DNA of 64,000 nt from Corylus avellana (GCF_901000735.1 NC_081542.1:14077134-14141133); one strand, 5' to 3'; positions 31,752 to 42,477 are shown, counted from the stretch's first letter. Notes: generated by a model not told the origin, from the letters alone. Made by a program: numbers and translations.

Positions 31752-32963
31752 ATGTTTGCTCTTCTCTGTTCAAGACAGCTTCTATTACTCAAAAGTAGGA
31801 GGACCCAACTGGGGGTTTTTCAGCAAAATGCTTTCTTTATTCTAAAATCTTTCACACCGATAGGATTATTTGAATCTAACGAAACACAACAAGAAGAGAA
31901 ACATTCTTTTACAGTGTCTTACCTCATAAACTCATGTGGGTTGTCCCCAAAATCTGCTATTTTAGCATCCCAGAGGATGAACTTTGAGAACCCGGAGAGA
32001 CCAGACTCAGTGCTTAATCTTCTCAAAGAGAATGGATTCAACAATACCCAGATCTCCAAAATTGTCAGGGTACGCCCACTGTTTCTTTTATCTGATCCTG
32101 AGAAGACCCTTTTGCCCAAGATTGAGTTTTTCCGTTCTGTGGGGGTTTCGAGCTCTGACCTCCCTGTTATCCTCTCTTCAAACCCATCTTTGTTTTCAAG
32201 AAGCTTAAAGAATCAACTAATCCCCTGCTATGATTTCCTCAAGAGTGTGCTTCTTGTCGAGGAGAAAGTCGTTACAACTTTGAAGCACTCACCACGGGCT
32301 TTTCTATATAATGTGACAAATAATATGGCTCCTAACATTGCACTTTTAAGACAACTTGGAGTGCCTCAATCTTCCATTTCCTTCTTGGTAAGTCATTATC
32401 CCTATAGGGCGTTCACTAAGCATACTAGGTTTGTTGAGGTTGTAAACCTGGTTATGGAAATGGGATTCAATCCCTTGAAAATGATGTTTGTCCATGCAAT
32501 CCAAGTGTTATTGAAGATGGGCAAACCGAAGTTGGAGTCAAAGTTGGAGCTTTATGAGAGGTGGGGCTGGTCAAAGGACATGGCCCTCTCAGCATTTAAA
32601 AGGAATCCAATTTGTATGCTTTTATCAGAAGAGAAGATTACGAAAGCAATGGACTTCCTTGTGAAAAAAATGGGTTGTCTATCTGCTAATATTGCTATAA
32701 ATCCTGCAGTTCTATCATTCAGCTTGGAGAAGAGGATAATGCCTAGGTTTTCCGTTATTCAGATTTTAGTAGCCAAGGATTTGGTCAAGAATGATTTGTC
32801 CTTGTCGACTATCTTATTGCCTAATGAGAGGAGGTTTTTGGAAAAGTTTGTGATCAAATATCAGGACGATATTCCTCAATTGTTGAATGTGTATCAGGGT
32901 AAGAAGGATGTTCTGGAGGTAGGGAGTCAATCTGAGAAGGTATGTGTGGCTGAACAGTTGTAA
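31752..32963 (+). CDS. mTERF: mTERF family protein, copy C, 403 aa
   Basis: ATG at 31752 begins 'MFALLCSRQLLLLKSRRTQ', which confirms the start used for the other copies, since a stop or shift cuts off the upstream TTG extension here. Presequence-like 1-45, then mTERF helical motifs. Residues from 'PVILSSNPSLFSRSL' (138) through 'QLGVPQSSISFLVS' are almost the same as mTERF-D, whereas the C-terminal 'LLPNERRFLEKFVIK' and 'VCVAEQL' resemble copy B, so it looks like a mosaic of its neighbours. 'SHYPYRAF' and 'LVMEMGFNPLKMMFVHAIQ' are unique to this copy. Intact frame, probable organellar nucleic-acid-binding factor. Confidence 0.93.
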   Translation: MFALLCSRQLLLLKSRRTQLGVFQQNAFFILKSFTPIGLFESNETQQEEKHSFTVSYLINSCGLSPKSAILASQRMNFENPERPDSVLNLLKENGFNNTQISKIVRVRPLFLLSDPEKTLLPKIEFFRSVGVSSSDLPVILSSNPSLFSRSLKNQLIPCYDFLKSVLLVEEKVVTTLKHSPRAFLYNVTNNMAPNIALLRQLGVPQSSISFLVSHYPYRAFTKHTRFVEVVNLVMEMGFNPLKMMFVHAIQVLLKMGKPKLESKLELYERWGWSKDMALSAFKRNPICMLLSEEKITKAMDFLVKKMGCLSANIAINPAVLSFSLEKRIMPRFSVIQILVAKDLVKNDLSLSTILLPNERRFLEKFVIKYQDDIPQLLNVYQGKKDVLEVGSQSEKVCVAEQL

Positions 32964-33470
32964 CATTTTGGCTTCCAACTTAATGTAATTCTTGAATTTT
33001 AATGCAGTTGCTCGTATAACTTTTATACTTATTGGATAAAGCATTTAATCATCTTGTATTGCTTTCACTTGGATATGTGATCTCGAAGACAACAGTCTCA
33101 AATATTGATCTGTGTAGTCACATATTGGGACCATAAATAAAAATGTAAAAGAGGGGTCTCCTTGTTATAAAGGGCATGAGTATTTTTTATGGTTTTAATT
33201 CCTGCTTATAATCTTTCTAGTATTATGGAATATCTTAGCTTGATTTCAAAGTGATTTTCTATCATGAGAATGCCTTTAGCTTAAGGCAGGCACCTAATGT
33301 GATTGATGCTATGTGCTCAAGACACTGGGCTGAAGGCTCTATGCCTTGCAAATTTACCTTCTTGTTTGTATAGAGAGACTGGTTTTATTTATAAGAAAAT
33401 GGTCAGATCAATCATAGTTAAAGGAGGAGTTTCATAGGAGAGAGTGGTTGTCAAAGACTCAAACGACTTT
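32964..33470. other. 3' tail of mTERF-C
   Basis: Shared tail sequence ('cattttggcttccaacttaa', 'caagacactgggctgaaggc' near 33320). No gene seen. Confidence 0.55.
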
Positions 33471-33479
33471 AGCAGACTT

Positions 33480-33690
33480 GGCGGTCACTGATCACGATCA
33501 GTCATTTTTACTCTCACCGCTACAAATTCTTTGAAAATCTTCTCCATCTTGTCTAAGTGCTGAGACACGCTCGTCCCCTCTTGCATCTTGCTTGGAAAAA
33601 AAACCGTTGCCGAAGAAACTTCATGTTTACCATTGTCACTGACTCATACATTCTCTGTGGAGTCTCCTAGATTTCTCATGCAGACTCAAT
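33480..33690 (-). pseudogene. Copia gag (UBN2-type) remnant
   Basis: On the minus strand a short frame reads 'KMQEGTSVSQHLDKMEKIF' followed by 'KEFVAV-VKMTDRDQ', the signature of the plant Copia Gag domain (UBN2 family), ending in a stop. Upstream (to about 33850) the gag-like reading is broken by stops and shifts. No LTRs were found close by. A small fossil. Confidence 0.45.
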
Positions 33691-33899
33691 GTCTCCCACT
33701 GAAACTGGTACCTTATCTTTGACCACCATTAGCACAGCTTCGAAGAACTTTTTTTTTACTGTCCACAACTATAGATGCTGTTCATATGCTTTCTTTTTTT
33801 GTTTGGCTACAACAACATCACTTGATTGAAGAAGTCATTAGCGCCAGATCTGCGGGCTTCTCTTTTCTCAAGAATGAAAAAAAAAAAGAAGACTCCCCT

Positions 33900-34325
33900 G
33901 CTTTGCCCTATCCCTTAGACTGTGCGTGGCAGCACGTCCTTGGGACCGGCAATCAACCTCCCTGCAGACTGGTATCTCCCCTGCTATCCGTGGCTTCTCT
34001 ATTGCTTCTTTTGCTGTGTGCTTCTCACTTTGATAGGTAGATGGGTTGAAATCTTCTCCCCATCCCCACCTCTGCTACTCTCTTCCGTTGTTGGGTTCCC
34101 ATTGTTCCGTGAGAATTGATAGTTGGTTTCTGGGCTGTGCGTTTTGTTTGTCGTTTCGACTGGTTGTTTTTCCTTCTTTGTGTTGCTGGCCTTACTTGGC
34201 TGTATGTTGTTGGCTAGCTGCTTTGTTGTGTCTTTCCGTCTTTGAGGGGCTGTAGGGGGCTTTCTTGTGGCCCCAGTTTTCTCTTGTATTTTGTAGTTTC
34301 TTTTATCAAAAAAAAAAAAAATGGG
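33900..34325 (+). mobile_element. LINE 3' UTR-type fragment in the mTERF-C tail
   Basis: Homologous to 20960-21395 ('ctgtatgttgttggctagct', 'ctttcttgtggccccag') and ends 'ttcttttatcaaa' with an A13 tract. The open frames over it (33786-34255) are not conserved between copies. Confidence 0.55.
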
Positions 34326-35375
34326 TTGATATTTAAAATCAATGGACTCCTAACAAATATCAACGGAACGGAGGGAGGAGAGTGAAGCAGGCAAAATAGG
34401 TCACCGCTAGTAAGATTGTAGCTGTTAGGGCGTGGGTGGTGTTCTCAAAGTAAAACTTCCATTTCTCTTAACAAGTCATCCTAAAAGCGGGTGGAGAAAT
34501 AAGTTGCATTCTTGAATCTTGAGAACTTCTGTATATAACTAGTTTTTCCTCCTTTGATCTTTATAAATGCAATTTTTATTTTTTGCTTGGGTGCATTCTT
34601 AAGCTTGTTGAGTTTGTGGTTTCTAGTTTTATTGGTACTGTTTCCTTTTTTTGGTTTTGTTTGTAAGTGCATCTTTTATTGGTATTCATCATATGTTGGC
34701 TTCTTCATGCCACTGTACTGAACTAAATATCTGCCTGACTGGATGATCCCAGTTACTGGATGAATTATATTCTTTTGACTAGAATCGTTGATCTTTCACT
34801 AAACTATTCTTTGAATTTCTCTTACATTATTTGTTTTTAAGAATACATTGTGTACTCTGTTGCTCAAGTACACAAAAAGTACAGCAATGATCTTCTCCAA
34901 CAAGGAATAAGATGATTCCTAAGGGTAAAAAGTCTTTGACTGTAACCCTAAAAGTGAAAAATGTTAAGGTGTCATATGGTTTGGGGGAAACCTCAACTGA
35001 AGATCAAATGCAGAGAGTTGCAAATAACTCATCTTTTATCTCCAAGTGCTCGATTACTTAGTTCAACTACTTTGAATTTCTTATCTATTTGGTTACTTTA
35101 GATTGTATCCAAATATTTGATTTCCTTAGTTTATCATCATGTACTGCTTGTGTATGACTCTTATCAGGATCATTAGCTGTTTTATATCACAAATGTAACA
35201 AATTATAAAGGCAATAGACATTGCTCTGTTTTGGATAATTAACAGTTTCTCAAATTTTTTTTTGATGAATCAGTTTCTCAAAATTTCCTTATTCTTTTCT
35301 ATGCAGGTTCCTATGCTGCCGCCTTAATTTTTTTTTTTTGGCTGACCAGCAACAACCACCACACCTCCTTCAACT
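34326..35375. other. Intergenic sequence between mTERF-C and mTERF-D
   Basis: Paralogous to 1180-2330 and 21400-22330 ('gtacagcaatgatcttctcc' near 34880 and 'gacattgctctgttttggat' near 35217). No gene seen. Confidence 0.5.
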
Positions 35376-35519
35376 ATGGCACAATGCCACAACCGAAGTT
35401 TCATGGCACTACTTCTAATCATCTTCTTCAATCATTGGCATGTTGTACATGCTCGGAGTTACTTGAGAAGAAGTTTGGTTTCAAACTCCGGTTCGAACAG
35501 GAGAGGTACACCATGCTAA
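35376..35519 (+). CDS. Possible small secreted peptide, 47 aa, hypothetical
   Basis: An ATG opens a 47-codon frame with a textbook signal-peptide profile: 'FMALLLIIFFNHWHVVHA' as hydrophobic core with an Ala-containing cleavage-like site. A short basic tail follows (Arg-Ser-Tyr, two Arg-Arg pairs, final Cys), then TAA. The order signal peptide, dibasic sites, short C-terminus is what plant peptide-hormone precursors look like, but no known family motif is recognised. A decayed relative without an intact frame is at 22680-22760 and 29490-29570. It could instead be the first exon of a longer broken gene, since a second open stretch ('DDQLVYLEANALYGSGHVGL') follows directly after the stop. Confidence 0.3.
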   Translation: MAQCHNRSFMALLLIIFFNHWHVVHARSYLRRSLVSNSGSNRRGTPC

Positions 35520-35963
35520 TGTGCCTTGGAGAGATGATCAGCTAGTCTATCTCGAAGCGAACGCCCTGTATGGTAGTGGACATGTAGGACTTGCTCCATC
35601 TCGCCTCGCAAGTGACACGCAGGGCAAGGTGGTAGTAATTAAGACTGTATATGCATGTGGTAGTTTTAGTGTAGGTTTCATACTTCTTTACTTTCCTTTC
35701 TCTTCTTCTCATTCGACAAACATTTCTATTCTCATATCATCCACATTGCAAATCATTGCCTCACTCCCTCTAGCCCTCTCAAGAGTGTAGCTTGGCTCTC
35801 ATCGTTGTAGCTTTAATCTTCAATAGTTTCTCTCTCTCTAACAAGTTTTTCTAAATTCTCTCACTCAGGTGTAGTGTTTGACTCTCGTAAGCGCATTCCC
35901 CCGTAATCTGAGGTGCATTGTTGTGAGTATCTCCATTTGCTCCTCCTTATGTTGTGATGCAAA

Positions 35964-36136
35964 TGAAGGATTAGATGAATCTTTTAGATTATTTTTTCTC
36001 CAAATTACCAATTGTATTAATATTTCCCTTAAACTACCAAAAAATGTCAATATCCCTCTTAAAGACAAAATTACACTTCAATTTTTTTATTTTTTATTTT
36101 TATTTATTTTAAATCATAAAATTAAAAAAACTAAAT

Positions 36137-36170
<34 letters not shown>

Positions 36171-36560
36171 AAGGAGTTGGCCTTATTTAGCCAAAGGGTA
36201 ATGCACCTTTGCATGGCATCTTGGTATATATTTGGGTCAAATTTCTTTGACATTTTATATAAAGGAAATTAAAGACTTTTGATGCTGCCTTTACACCTTT
36301 TTTTTTTTAAGGTTAGAAATGGTATACTCTTAGTTGTAGTAAGAGCATCATAGTTGGGGTGGTCGAAGCATCATAATTTTTATTAGGATAGAAATGGCAT
36401 ATACATTTTTTTTTCTTCTAGTTTTATTTTTTATAATTTTATGAAAGACATTTTTGTCATTATGAGGGACATTGATACAGTTGGTAGTTTGGTGATAATT
36501 TGAAAAGAGTACGTGAACTTTTTCCTTTTTTTTTTTTTTCTTCTTCTTCGTATTAGTCAT
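35964..36560. mobile_element. MITE-like repeat with inverted, coding-free ends
   Basis: The left part 'ctccaaattaccaattgtat' with 'aaactaccaaaaaatgtcaa' reappears inverted in the right part ('tttttgtcattatgagggac', 'acagttggtagtttggtg'), giving worn terminal inverted repeats of about 80 bp around A/T-rich sequence with an A27 tract near 36140. The inverted copy at 15950-16509 is cut by a gap. Target duplication is unclear. Confidence 0.4.
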
Positions 36561-36989
36561 TCAATTTAATGTGTGGAAATTTCATTTCTACCGTTCGTAT
36601 GGCTTCTCGGACAAGCGGTGACCGCGGTGCAGTTTGAGCAAAAATACTAATAGATGGTGAAGATGATCGGTAATGGCCTGCCCTAGATGGGTGGTGCAGT
36701 TTCTCAAAAACGCTAACTACCTAAGGCGATAGAGAAGGCAGAGACAGTTATAAGGCAATAATCACTATTTTAGGGCAATGTACACCCCTAGTGATAATGT
36801 TGACAATGTCGAAGCACCTGAGTGTGGTAAAGCTAAAGCGACATAGAAGAACACGAGAATGCACACTTTAGATTTTTTTTCTATCTTCTTTTCCAATTTG
36901 TATTTTTTTGTATTTTATTTTATTTTTTATTTTTAAGAGCTTTAGTTCGATATAAGCTCAAGCTTGAGCACTCGTGTTAAGCTTAAGCC

Positions 36990-37666
36990 GAGTTAGAACT
37001 AGTTTGTCAAATGGATGGATTTTCAGTCTATACTTATTGGACTTTTGTTTAGATTTGCGTATCATTGGATAAATGTCGCGATATATGGCTTGTGAAGGCA
37101 ACACAACGTCACACCCAAACAAAGAATATATATCACTACAAATGGTATTCCAAGTAGAAATTTGTCCCCATATGTTTATCTTGAAGGCATCTCCCGTAGT
37201 ATATTTTGGGAACTTATAAATTTATTTCGTCACCAATTTGCAGACGGATTTAACATTTTGGATCTCTAAAGACAAGATATGTCGCTGCAATACCTTTCTT
37301 CGTAATGTCATACGCGCGGTGGTGAAATAAGCTGTTTGTTAAGACCAATTATGAACCAGTAAACGTCGAAACTTTTCGTCTCAATGGCTACTTACATGTA
37401 CGACATGCTGTCTGACACGCACAACTGCATATCCGCTCAAACATGGAAACGGCGCGACCTTCATTCGCGGCAGATGCCTCACTTCCCCTTAAAGCCTCTG
37501 TTAATTTCTTCTTAGATTCTGAAGAACAGGAAGAATAGCTCAGAGGCCGCCATTCCCGGATGGAATTTTGACATGTCCGGCTTAATGCCAGTCCAATCCT
37601 CGAGAGGATTTCTTGATAAACAAGAAGTGGCCTGAGACTGAATCGGACAAACTCGGTGAGTCAACA
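36990..37666 (+). promoter_or_regulatory. Upstream region of mTERF-D
   Basis: Contains the blocks shared with other copies: 'aaagacaagatatgtcgctg' (37268), 'catggaaacggcgcgacctt' (37442) and 'aggaagaatagctcagaggc' (37528). Identical over its whole length to the inverted 14807-15480. Confidence 0.55.
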
Positions 37667-38845
37667 ATGTTTGCTCTTCTCTGTTCAAGACAGCTTCTAT
37701 TACTCAAAAGTAGCAGGACCCAACTGGGGTTTTTTCAGCAAAATGCTTTCTTTATTCTAAAATCATTCACATCGATAGGGTTATGTCAATCTAGCGAAAA
37801 ACAGCAAGAAGAAAAACATTCTTTTACGGTGTCTTACCTCATAAACTCATGTGGGTTATCCCCAAAATCTGCTATTTTAGCATCCCAGAGTATGAACTTT
37901 GAGAACCCAAAAAGACCAGACTCAGTGCTTAATCTTCTCAAAGAGAATGGATTCACCAATACCCAGATCTCCAAAATTGTCAGGGTACGCCCACTGTTTC
38001 TTTTATCTGATCCTGAGAAGACCCTTTTGCCCAAGATTGAGTTTTTCCGTTCTGTGGGGGTTTCGAGCTCTGACCTCCCTGTTATCCTCTCTTCAAACCC
38101 ATCTTTGTTCTCAAGAAGCTTAAAGAAACAACTAATCCCCTGCTATGATTTCCTCAAGAGTGTGCTTCTTGTCGAGGAGAAAGTCGTTACAACTTTGAAG
38201 CACTCACCACGGGCTTTTCTATATAATGTGACAAATAATATGGCTCCTAACATTGCACTTTTGAGACAACTTGGAGTGCCTCAATCTTCCATTTCTTTCT
38301 TGGTAAGTAATTATCCCTGTGAAGCGTTCAGTAAGCATACTAGGTTTGTTGAGGCTGTCCACCAGGTTATGGAAATGGGATTCGATCCCTTGAAAACGGT
38401 GTTTGTGCTGGCAATTCAAGTGTTATTGAAGATAAGTAAACCGAAGTTGGAGTCAAAGTTGGAGCTTTACAAGCGGTGGGGTTGGTCAAAGAACATGGCC
38501 GTGTCAGCATTTAAAAGGCATCCAAATTGTATGCTTGCATCGGAAGAGAAGATCACGAAAGCAATGGACTTCATTGTGAACAAAATGGGTTGGCCATCTG
38601 CTAACATTGCTGTTAATCCTGCAGTTCTATTTTTCAGCTTGGAGAAGAGGATAATGCCTAGGTTTTCAGTTATTCAGATTTTAGTAGCCAAGGATTTGGT
38701 CAAGAATGATTTGTCCTTGTCGAGTATCTTAAAACCTAATGAGAGGAGTTTTTTGGAAAAGTTTGTGATCAAATACCGGGACGATATTCCTCAATTGTTG
38801 ATTGTGTATCAGGGTAAGAAGGATCTTCTGGAGGTAGGGAGTTGA
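37667..38845 (+). CDS. mTERF: mTERF family protein, copy D, 392 aa, C-terminus shortened
   Basis: ATG at 37667 (MFALLCSRQ). Residues 1-137 are identical to the gene at 14806-13598. From 'PVILSSNPSLFSRSL' onward it matches mTERF-C, then becomes unique ('SNYPCEAFSKHTRF', 'AVSAFKRHPNCMLASEEKI', 'SSILKPNERSFLEKF'). It ends 'LLEVGS' at a TGA where pseudogene E has CGA and other copies CAA; the downstream codons still read SGKVCVAEQL, so about 11 residues were lost by a recent nonsense change. The helical repeats are complete and the protein is probably functional. Organelle-targeted by its presequence; target unknown. Confidence 0.92.
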   Translation: MFALLCSRQLLLLKSSRTQLGFFQQNAFFILKSFTSIGLCQSSEKQQEEKHSFTVSYLINSCGLSPKSAILASQSMNFENPKRPDSVLNLLKENGFTNTQISKIVRVRPLFLLSDPEKTLLPKIEFFRSVGVSSSDLPVILSSNPSLFSRSLKKQLIPCYDFLKSVLLVEEKVVTTLKHSPRAFLYNVTNNMAPNIALLRQLGVPQSSISFLVSNYPCEAFSKHTRFVEAVHQVMEMGFDPLKTVFVLAIQVLLKISKPKLESKLELYKRWGWSKNMAVSAFKRHPNCMLASEEKITKAMDFIVNKMGWPSANIAVNPAVLFFSLEKRIMPRFSVIQILVAKDLVKNDLSLSSILKPNERSFLEKFVIKYRDDIPQLLIVYQGKKDLLEVGS

Positions 38846-39359
38846 TCTGGGAAGGTATGTGTGGCTGAACAGTTGTAACATTTTGACTTCCAACTTAATT
38901 TAATTCTTGAATTTTTATTGGATAAAGTATTTGCATCTTCTTGTATTGCTTTTACTTGGATATGTGATCTCCAAGACAACATTGTTAAATATTGATCTGT
39001 GACATCTAGTCTTAATTTCAAGCAGATGACCTGACTCACGAAGTCATATTTTGGGACATAAATAAAGAAGTAAAATAGGGGTCTCCTTGTTATAAAGGGC
39101 ATAAGTATTTATTTTTATTTTTTAGTTTTTATTTTTTATGGTTCTAGTTCCTGCTTACAATCTTTCTAGTATTATGCGATATCTTAGCTTAACTACAAAT
39201 TGATTTATATGATGAGAATGTCTTTAGCTTAAGGCACCTAATGTGATTGATGCTGTATGCTCAAGACACTGGGCTGAAGGCCCTATGCATGTAGCAAATT
39301 TACCTTCTAGTCAACCTACATTAGATCAGTTACAGGAGCGAGACTGGCTTGCCGACTAC
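38846..39359. other. 3' tail of mTERF-D
   Basis: Former coding end plus shared tail ('gaacagttgtaacattttga', 'agacactgggctgaaggccc' near 39263). No gene. Confidence 0.6.
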
Positions 39360-39800
39360 CCTGCTTTGTCCTGTCCCTTAGACAGTGCATGGCAGCGCGT
39401 CAGTTGGACCTGCAAATTGTGATCACCCCCTGCAGACTGGTGCCTCCCCTGTTGTACCGTAACTCCTCTGTTGCTTCTTTTGCCTGTGCTGCTCACTTTT
39501 AAAGGTAGGGATGGGTTGAGATCTCCTTTCCATCCCCACCTCTGCCACTCTCTCCCTCAGTGGGTTCCCATCGTCCTATGAGAATAGATGGTTGGTCTGC
39601 TTGTTTGGTATCTCTGAGAATGTTTTGCATTTTACTTAGTTGTGTTGGTTTCTTAGTAGTTCATTGTGTTTGTTGTTTCGTCTAGTTGCTTTTCCTTTTT
39701 TGTGTTGCTGGCCTTATCTCGCTCTATGTTGTTGGCTAGCGGCTTTGTTATGTGTTTCCCTCTAAGTTTGAAAGCCTTTAGACTAAAAAAAAAATCTAGT
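39360..39800 (+). mobile_element. LINE 3'-type fragment and empty Copia target
   Basis: Homologous to the LINE tails in other units. The site 'cttagtagttcattgtgttt' (39652-39671) is the unoccupied equivalent of the Copia insertion at 55213 in the mTERF-E unit, and 'ccttctagtcaacc' (39304-39317) is the unoccupied equivalent of the solo LTR at 54180. Confidence 0.55.
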
Positions 39801-40020
39801 TTGTGCAAAAGGGTCTTCTTGGGATCTGCTAAAAGCCGTGTGGAGAGTTTCCTAACCGATCTGGAATGTTTGGTCTTGGTGAGCTTATGGACCCTGACAA
39901 AGCTATGGAGCTAATCTGGTCTTTCTGGGTTTGAAAATGTACCTTCTAGGCCGAAAATTGCTGCTTCTAGGTACTGAATTTGCTTTATATGATCTTCTCT
40001 GGCATTATAACGAAAGATCT

Positions 40021-40340
40021 GTCAAAAATTGGATCTTAGTCTGGATTTGTCGGTTTAACAGTGGTATTGATTTGTATTTTTTATTGTATTGTGGCTGTTG
40101 CCTTTCGTTGTTTGGGGTGTGGATAGTTTTGGCTGTATAGTTTGGGAGGGTTGTATAGGCAGCTTGTATTTGACTGGTTGTTGTTGATTGTTTAGGCTGC
40201 TTGTGTTTGCTGGAGCGCTCTGATTTGATTGGTTGTTTCTGGTTTGGTTAGGCAGCTTGAATTTGGCTGGCCTTTTGGGTGTATTGTTGAGTTTGGTGAA
40301 TGTGTTGCTTGTGTTAATGCAAAATTTACTCATCAAAAAA
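40021..40340 (+). mobile_element. 5'-truncated LINE insertion with target duplication
   Basis: The inserted 320 bp is Gly/Leu/Trp-free non-coding G+T-rich sequence ending 'tttactcatcaaaaaa'. It is flanked by 'cattataacgaaagatct' on the left and 'aataatatgaaagaccct' on the right, a roughly 15-bp imperfect target duplication. The first-contig unit (2655-2672) has the uninterrupted site. The same insertion is present at 62718-63040. Confidence 0.6.
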
Positions 40341-41160
40341 ATAATATGAAAGACCCTAATGATGACTGTTGGTGAATTACATCTGGTTTGTTGGCTGCTG
40401 AGAAGTGTTTTACTTGGTGTAACCTAACACGCTAAAGAGATAGCAACATAGAATGGGCGATTTGGTGCACTGCAGGAACTCATTTGGACCGAGTTAACTT
40501 AGCTGAACATATTTGGGATGCTTCACATCTTTGGTCTGCATAATAAGTTTTGCTATGATAAACTCTTATCCATAGAATTCAATTAAAAACTCTAACAATC
40601 TCAATGTTTTAATTAGTAACAATCTTTAGAGAACATCACTCCAAATGAAAGGAAAAGTATTAGTGTTGAGATGCATCCTTGCTCTCACATTGGAGTGAAA
40701 GAAGCTAGTCTAGGATGGTTATTCTGCAATTTGGAAATTCGAAAGCCTTGAAGAGGTGAATGTGGTTAACTTCTGTAACTGGGAAATGCCATCCCGCCGT
40801 CCAGTTGGAGTTAAACAAAATCATATTTGTGTTTCAAACCCTATTGCACATGTGTTGTAGTGTTTTTTTACGGTGCCTAAGCCAAATCTTTTGAGAATAT
40901 CGTTTCCATTGTGGTTTATTTTCAATTTTTCATAAATGAGCTCGAAATCATTAAGATCATCGGTTGCTAACATTGTGTGTTTATTTGTCCAATTTATTTT
41001 GTCAAGATCATCAGTTGAATAAAAGTTTTTTTCTTTTTAGATTAGATTAGATTAGATGATGCACAGCCACAACAGCTCGTATAGATAGATGCCTGCATGA
41101 ACCTGTGGAATCCACTGACATTGAAATTCTTCTTGTCTTGCGGATGTATTGATGGCTTCT
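40341..41160. other. Duplicated intergenic tail of the mTERF unit
   Basis: Paralogous to 2660-3820 and 63040-63780. Contains (gatta)n at 41038-41056 just before 'gatgatgcaca', which is the empty site of the minus-strand LTR at 63783. No gene. Confidence 0.6.
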
Positions 41161-41244
41161 AGATGGAAATATGGAGGATACTTAGATTTTGAGAATAATA
41201 GTTTTAAGCAAATAATAAACATATTTTGTTCAAGTTTTCAAATA

Positions 41245-41640
41245 CAGATTGATGTAGGGATCATTGTGCGGGACCACGAGGGAGGGATGTACACTTGAAG
41301 ACGTCGGTTGAGTTGTATGTAGCGGAGTTTAGTCAAGATTTAAGGCTACAAAGTATCATTATGGAGGATGATGCGGTCCAAGTAGTGAATGCTGTGAAAG
41401 CTAGGGAATAGAATTGGAGTACATATGAATAGTTAGTGGAGGATACGCATGGGGTGTTGAATATGATGCAAAGTTGGCAGATTTGCCACACTAGAAAAAA
41501 AAAAGCAAATTCTGCTTCACATGGTTTTTGCCAAAGCAAAAGCTAAACAATTAAACAAGTCATGGATAAAGTTTGGATAGAAGAGATTACCAATTATATT
41601 TGAGACATTGTTTTCTTAGGGAAAAAGCTTTAATTTCATG
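41245..41640 (+). pseudogene. Non-LTR retrotransposon RNase H-like domain remnant
   Basis: The plus-strand reading begins 'IDVGIIVRDHEGGMYT' and continues through 'LRLQSIIMEDDAVQVVNAVK', 'LVEDTHGVLNMMQSWQICHT', 'ANSASHGF' and 'WIEEITNYI'. This is the plant RVT_3-type RNase H domain found at the C-terminus of LINE polyproteins or as free fragments. The 'EDDA-QVVNAV' acidic motif, the 'W-ICHTR...AN-ASH' motif and the spacing fit. Several stops (for example near 41283, 41408 and 41429) and a shift in the A10 tract near 41500 make it dead. Confidence 0.65.
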
Positions 41641-41965
41641 ATGACTATGAATGAAGGATAATTTTTTTTTTTTTTTTTTTTTTTTTAAGAAAAAAAAAAA
41701 AAGGGAAAAAGGAGAGAGGAAATTGTGCAAACTGCGGCTGAGAACCTTAATCTAACCAAGCTTATATGTGTGATGCCAGGAACTGTCTCCGTATTCTAGT
41801 TCTAGATATCCATCCACCATAGTTGACATTCCCATGCAACCAATTTGTCATCTATACTTTTTAATCCTCTCCTCCTCTCCCTAAATTTAATTGACTCAAG
41901 TTTTGGTTTAAAATCTATCTTAGATGTAGATCAAGAAGTGAACATAGATTTAAGTGTATTCATCC
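41641..41965. other. Sequence resembling a glutaredoxin 3' flank
   Basis: A poly-T/poly-A stretch (41660-41704) is followed by 'atatgtgtgatgccaggaac' and 'tattctagttctagatatcc', which match the 3' flank of both glutaredoxin genes (8090-8150, 51630-51690). No glutaredoxin is adjacent, so a third unit may have been deleted here. Confidence 0.4.
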
Positions 41966-41969
41966 TTTG

Positions 41970-42142
41970 AAAACGAATATCAAGCTCAAAGTAGGGTTGG
42001 CAATTCATGACACGACTCATAAACCTGACATGAAATTGATAGATTAAAATTGAAGAGTTTGTACCGTTTAATTAAATGGGTTGAATTGAGATTGACCTAT
42101 ATAACCTTATACCTTTATATATATATATATATATATATATAT
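41970..42142. repeat. hAT-like end sequence and (TA)n tract, left flank of the viral insert
   Basis: 'agtagggttggcaattcatg' and 'acacgactcataaacc' belong to a dispersed hAT-like repeat. A direct, ~105-bp relative of this stretch lies on the other side at 46246-46365. (TA)13 occupies 42116-42142 and abuts the viral sequence. Confidence 0.6.
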
Positions 42143-42469
42143 CAAGAGAGGGGAAGATATATGAAAATAATTGAAAATAAAGCAGTAGAACCATCCATGT
42201 TGGAGGTAATTGCAATTAAAATAAACATGATGCAAGAATTTTCAGAGTAAGCACGAAATTGGAGCGTATAAAAGAGAGATGGAGCGAACTGAAAATAAAA
42301 AGCTTTGATTAATTATTAACAAGAGTACTTACAGATTCAAATGTAAGCTAGAAGTAGTGAAGTTACACGAGAGCAAAAAAGATTACAAGTAGAAAGCAAT
42401 AGGATAGTTGCAGAGGGATTTCAGGTGTTTGGGTTGAAAGCTTCTGCCTTACAATGATGGGGATTGCCT

Positions 42470-42477
42470 CTTTTATA
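42470..42477 (-). promoter_or_regulatory. Candidate viral TATA box
   Basis: Minus strand 'gcctataaaagaggc' places a TATA element downstream of the minus-strand ORF and upstream of about 330 bp of non-coding leader-like sequence ending at the (TA)n tract. This matches the position of the pregenomic promoter in plant pararetroviruses. Activity is unknown. Confidence 0.45.
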
